Assembly: GCF_964204645.1 (NCBI RefSeq)
Contig: NC_134030.1
Coordinates: 3,697,855-3,761,854 of the forward strand
DNA length: 64,000 nucleotides
Reading direction: 5' to 3'
Source of the DNA: Tubulanus polymorphus
Lineage: Eukaryota; Nemertea; Palaeonemertea; Tubulaniformes; Tubulanidae
A model generated the notes under the pieces. That model was not told the DNA's origin and did not search any database. It saw only the letters and a list, made by a program, of their open reading frames with translations. Positions 62,398 through 64,000 of this stretch are shown here, one piece after another (position 1 is the first letter of the stretch; every line of letters begins with the position of its first letter). A program made the translations under genes and the position numbers.

Positions 62398-64000
62398 AAC
62401 CACAGCACCAGCATCCACACTTAACACATTTGTAAAAACTCGCGCCATTTTAATAGATGATGACATCTTGTATCCTTTTTGATATTTGAAAAACACTCGC
62501 GGGCCTTTATGAAATAAAACTGCGCGCCCTTTTTATGAGATAAAATCTCGCGCCATTTTATTGGATGAAACTCCTGAAAAAAAAACCACAGTGCATCAAG
62601 ACTACGCTGTAGCAAGGTATGTTTATAGGTTTTAGGTGACAGCAGCCTCAAAACTTTACAGATAAAATACAGCACCAGCATCCACACTTATCACACATTT
62701 GACAAAAACTCGCGCCATTTTAATAGATGATGACATCTTGTATCCTTTTTAATATTTGAAAAATACTTGCAGGCTTTAATGAAATAAAATCTCACGCCTT
62801 TCTATGAGATGAGATTTTGCGCCAGTTTATAGCATGAAATCTCGCGCCATTTTATAAGATGAAACTTCTGAAGAATAACAGCGGTGCATCATCAAGACTA
62901 CACAGTAGCAATGTATGTTTATAGGTTTAAGGTGACAGCAGGCCCAAAAATTTAGAGATTGAAAACCACAGCACCAGCATCCACACTAAACACATTTGAC
63001 AAAAACTTGCGCCATTTCAATGGATGATGACATCCTGTATCCTTTTTGATAATTGAAAAAAACTAGCGGGCCTCTATGAATTAAAACTGCGCGCCTTTTC
63101 ATGAGGGGAGATTTCAAGTCATTTTATGAGATCAAATCTCGCGCCATTTCATTGGATGAAATTTAACAGGAAAAAACACAGTTTATCAAGACAACAAAGG
63201 GGCAAGGTATGTTGTAGGTTTTAGGTGACAGCAGCCTCAAAGTTAACAGATAAAAACCACAGCACCAGCATCCACACTTAACACATTTGTAAAAACTCGC
63301 ACCATTTTAATAGATGATGTCATCTTGTATCCTTTTTGATATTTGAAAAACACTCGCGGGCCTCTATGAAATAAAACTGCGCGCTCTTTTTATGAGATAA
63401 AATCTCGCGCCATTTTATTGGATGAAACTCCTGAAAAAAAAACCCACTGCATCAAGACTACGCTGTAGCAAGGTATGTTTATAGGTTTTAGGTGACAGCA
63501 GGCCCAAAAATTCAAAGATTGAAAACCACAGCACCAGCATCCACACCAAACACATTTGACAAAAACTCGCGCCATTTCAATGGATGATGACATCCTGTAT
63601 CCTTTTTGATAATCGAAAAAAAATAGCGGGCCTCTGTGAATTAAAACCACAGCACCAGCATCCACACTAAACACATTTGACAAAAACTCGCGCCATTTCA
63701 ATGGATGTTGACATCTTGTATCCTTTTTGATATTTGAAAAACACTTGCGGGCCTCTATGAAATAAAACTGCGCGCCCTTTTTATGAGATAAAATCTCGCG
63801 CCATTTTATTGGATGAAACTCCTGAAAAGAACCACAGTGCATCAAGACTATGCAGTAGCAAGGTATGTTTATAGGTTTTCGACACTTATCACACATTTGA
63901 CGCAAATTCGCGCCATTTTAATGATGACATCTTGTATCCTTTTTGATTATTGAAGAAAATACTCGCAGCTTTTAGAAAATAAAATCTCGCGCCATTTTAT

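Larger units (their letters stand above)
43975..64000. repeat. Satellite DNA array, at least 20 kb, monomers 238-300 bp
   Basis: Every monomer has two conserved blocks: GCAAGGTATGTTTATAGG then TTTTAGGTGACAGCAGCC, and CCACAGCACCAGCATCCACA. Between them lie two to four GC-rich boxes of the form TCGCGCCATTTTA in AT-rich DNA. Measured box-to-box steps near 60 kb are 267, 299, 292, 268, 241, 238 and 289 bp, showing several length classes. About 70-75 monomers fit in the window. The leftmost monomers (43975-44400) are the most diverged, and the array runs off the right edge. Minus-strand open frames up to 171 codons (for example 52261-52776) repeat the same peptide fragments, but break at different points in different monomers and use varied starts, so I treat them as by-products. 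A centromeric or heterochromatic role is possible but not shown. Confidence 0.95.

Noticed and set aside
44819..63905. Many minus-strand open frames of 60-171 codons in the satellite, with recurring peptides such as FHPIKWREILSHKKGA
   Set aside because: They recur because the DNA is tandemly repeated. Starts and stops fall at different points in different monomers, monomer lengths are not consistently multiples of three, and there is no known domain.

Overview
This window is nuclear DNA from an animal. Protein-coding genes are split by GT-AG introns. The gene set (a SID1-family dsRNA channel, a TBK1-adaptor homologue, a group III secreted phospholipase A2, kringle domains and an animal-type glutathione reductase) points to a bilaterian invertebrate, most likely marine. 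I cannot name the species. All exon joins below were built by hand from splice signals, reading-phase continuity and recalled family similarity. No search or transcript data were used.

Layout. Bases 1-1232 hold the 5' end of an SLC22-type organic-ion transporter on the minus strand, cut off by the left edge. Bases 2.9-5.4 kb are gene-free and packed with short inverted-repeat elements, one nested in another and one carrying telomere-like repeats. Bases 8.2-12.4 kb hold a three-coding-exon TBK1 adaptor of the TANK/NAP1/SINTBAD type (minus strand). Its presumed promoter carries AP-1, IRF-type, kappaB and CRE sites within 43 bp. Bases 13.8-16.2 kb hold two tandem gamma-glutamylaminecyclotransferase genes (plus). 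At 16.8-17.8 kb there is an intronless DxD glycosyltransferase (minus). From 18.7 to 22.8 kb come three small secreted, cysteine-rich proteins: a two-kringle protein (minus), a 12-cysteine knottin-like precursor (plus) and a group III phospholipase A2 (minus). Glutathione reductase (plus, 11 coding exons) fills 23.2-26.5 kb. A 24-exon SID1-type channel gene (minus) spans 30.5-40.9 kb, with short transposon relics in its introns.

From about 43.98 kb to the right edge, and beyond, the sequence is one satellite array of at least 20 kb. It is built from 238-300 bp monomers in several subtypes, with higher-order repeats of 1,036 bp and duplicated blocks offset by 1,627 and 2,506 bp. Monomers carry repeated GC-rich boxes (TCGCGCCATTTTA) in otherwise AT-rich DNA. 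Many open frames there are read on the minus strand, but they look like repeat by-products and not genes.

How the genes fit together. There is no operon logic here. Two genes relate to nucleic-acid sensing or antiviral defence (TBK1 adaptor, SID1-type channel). Two relate to glutathione and gamma-glutamyl chemistry (glutathione reductase, gamma-glutamylaminecyclotransferase). Three neighbours encode secreted disulfide-rich proteins. Shared regulation is not shown. The strongest leads are the enhanceosome-like promoter at 12.37-12.41 kb, the box-bearing satellite, and the overlap between a minisatellite and a splice donor inside the TBK1-adaptor gene.
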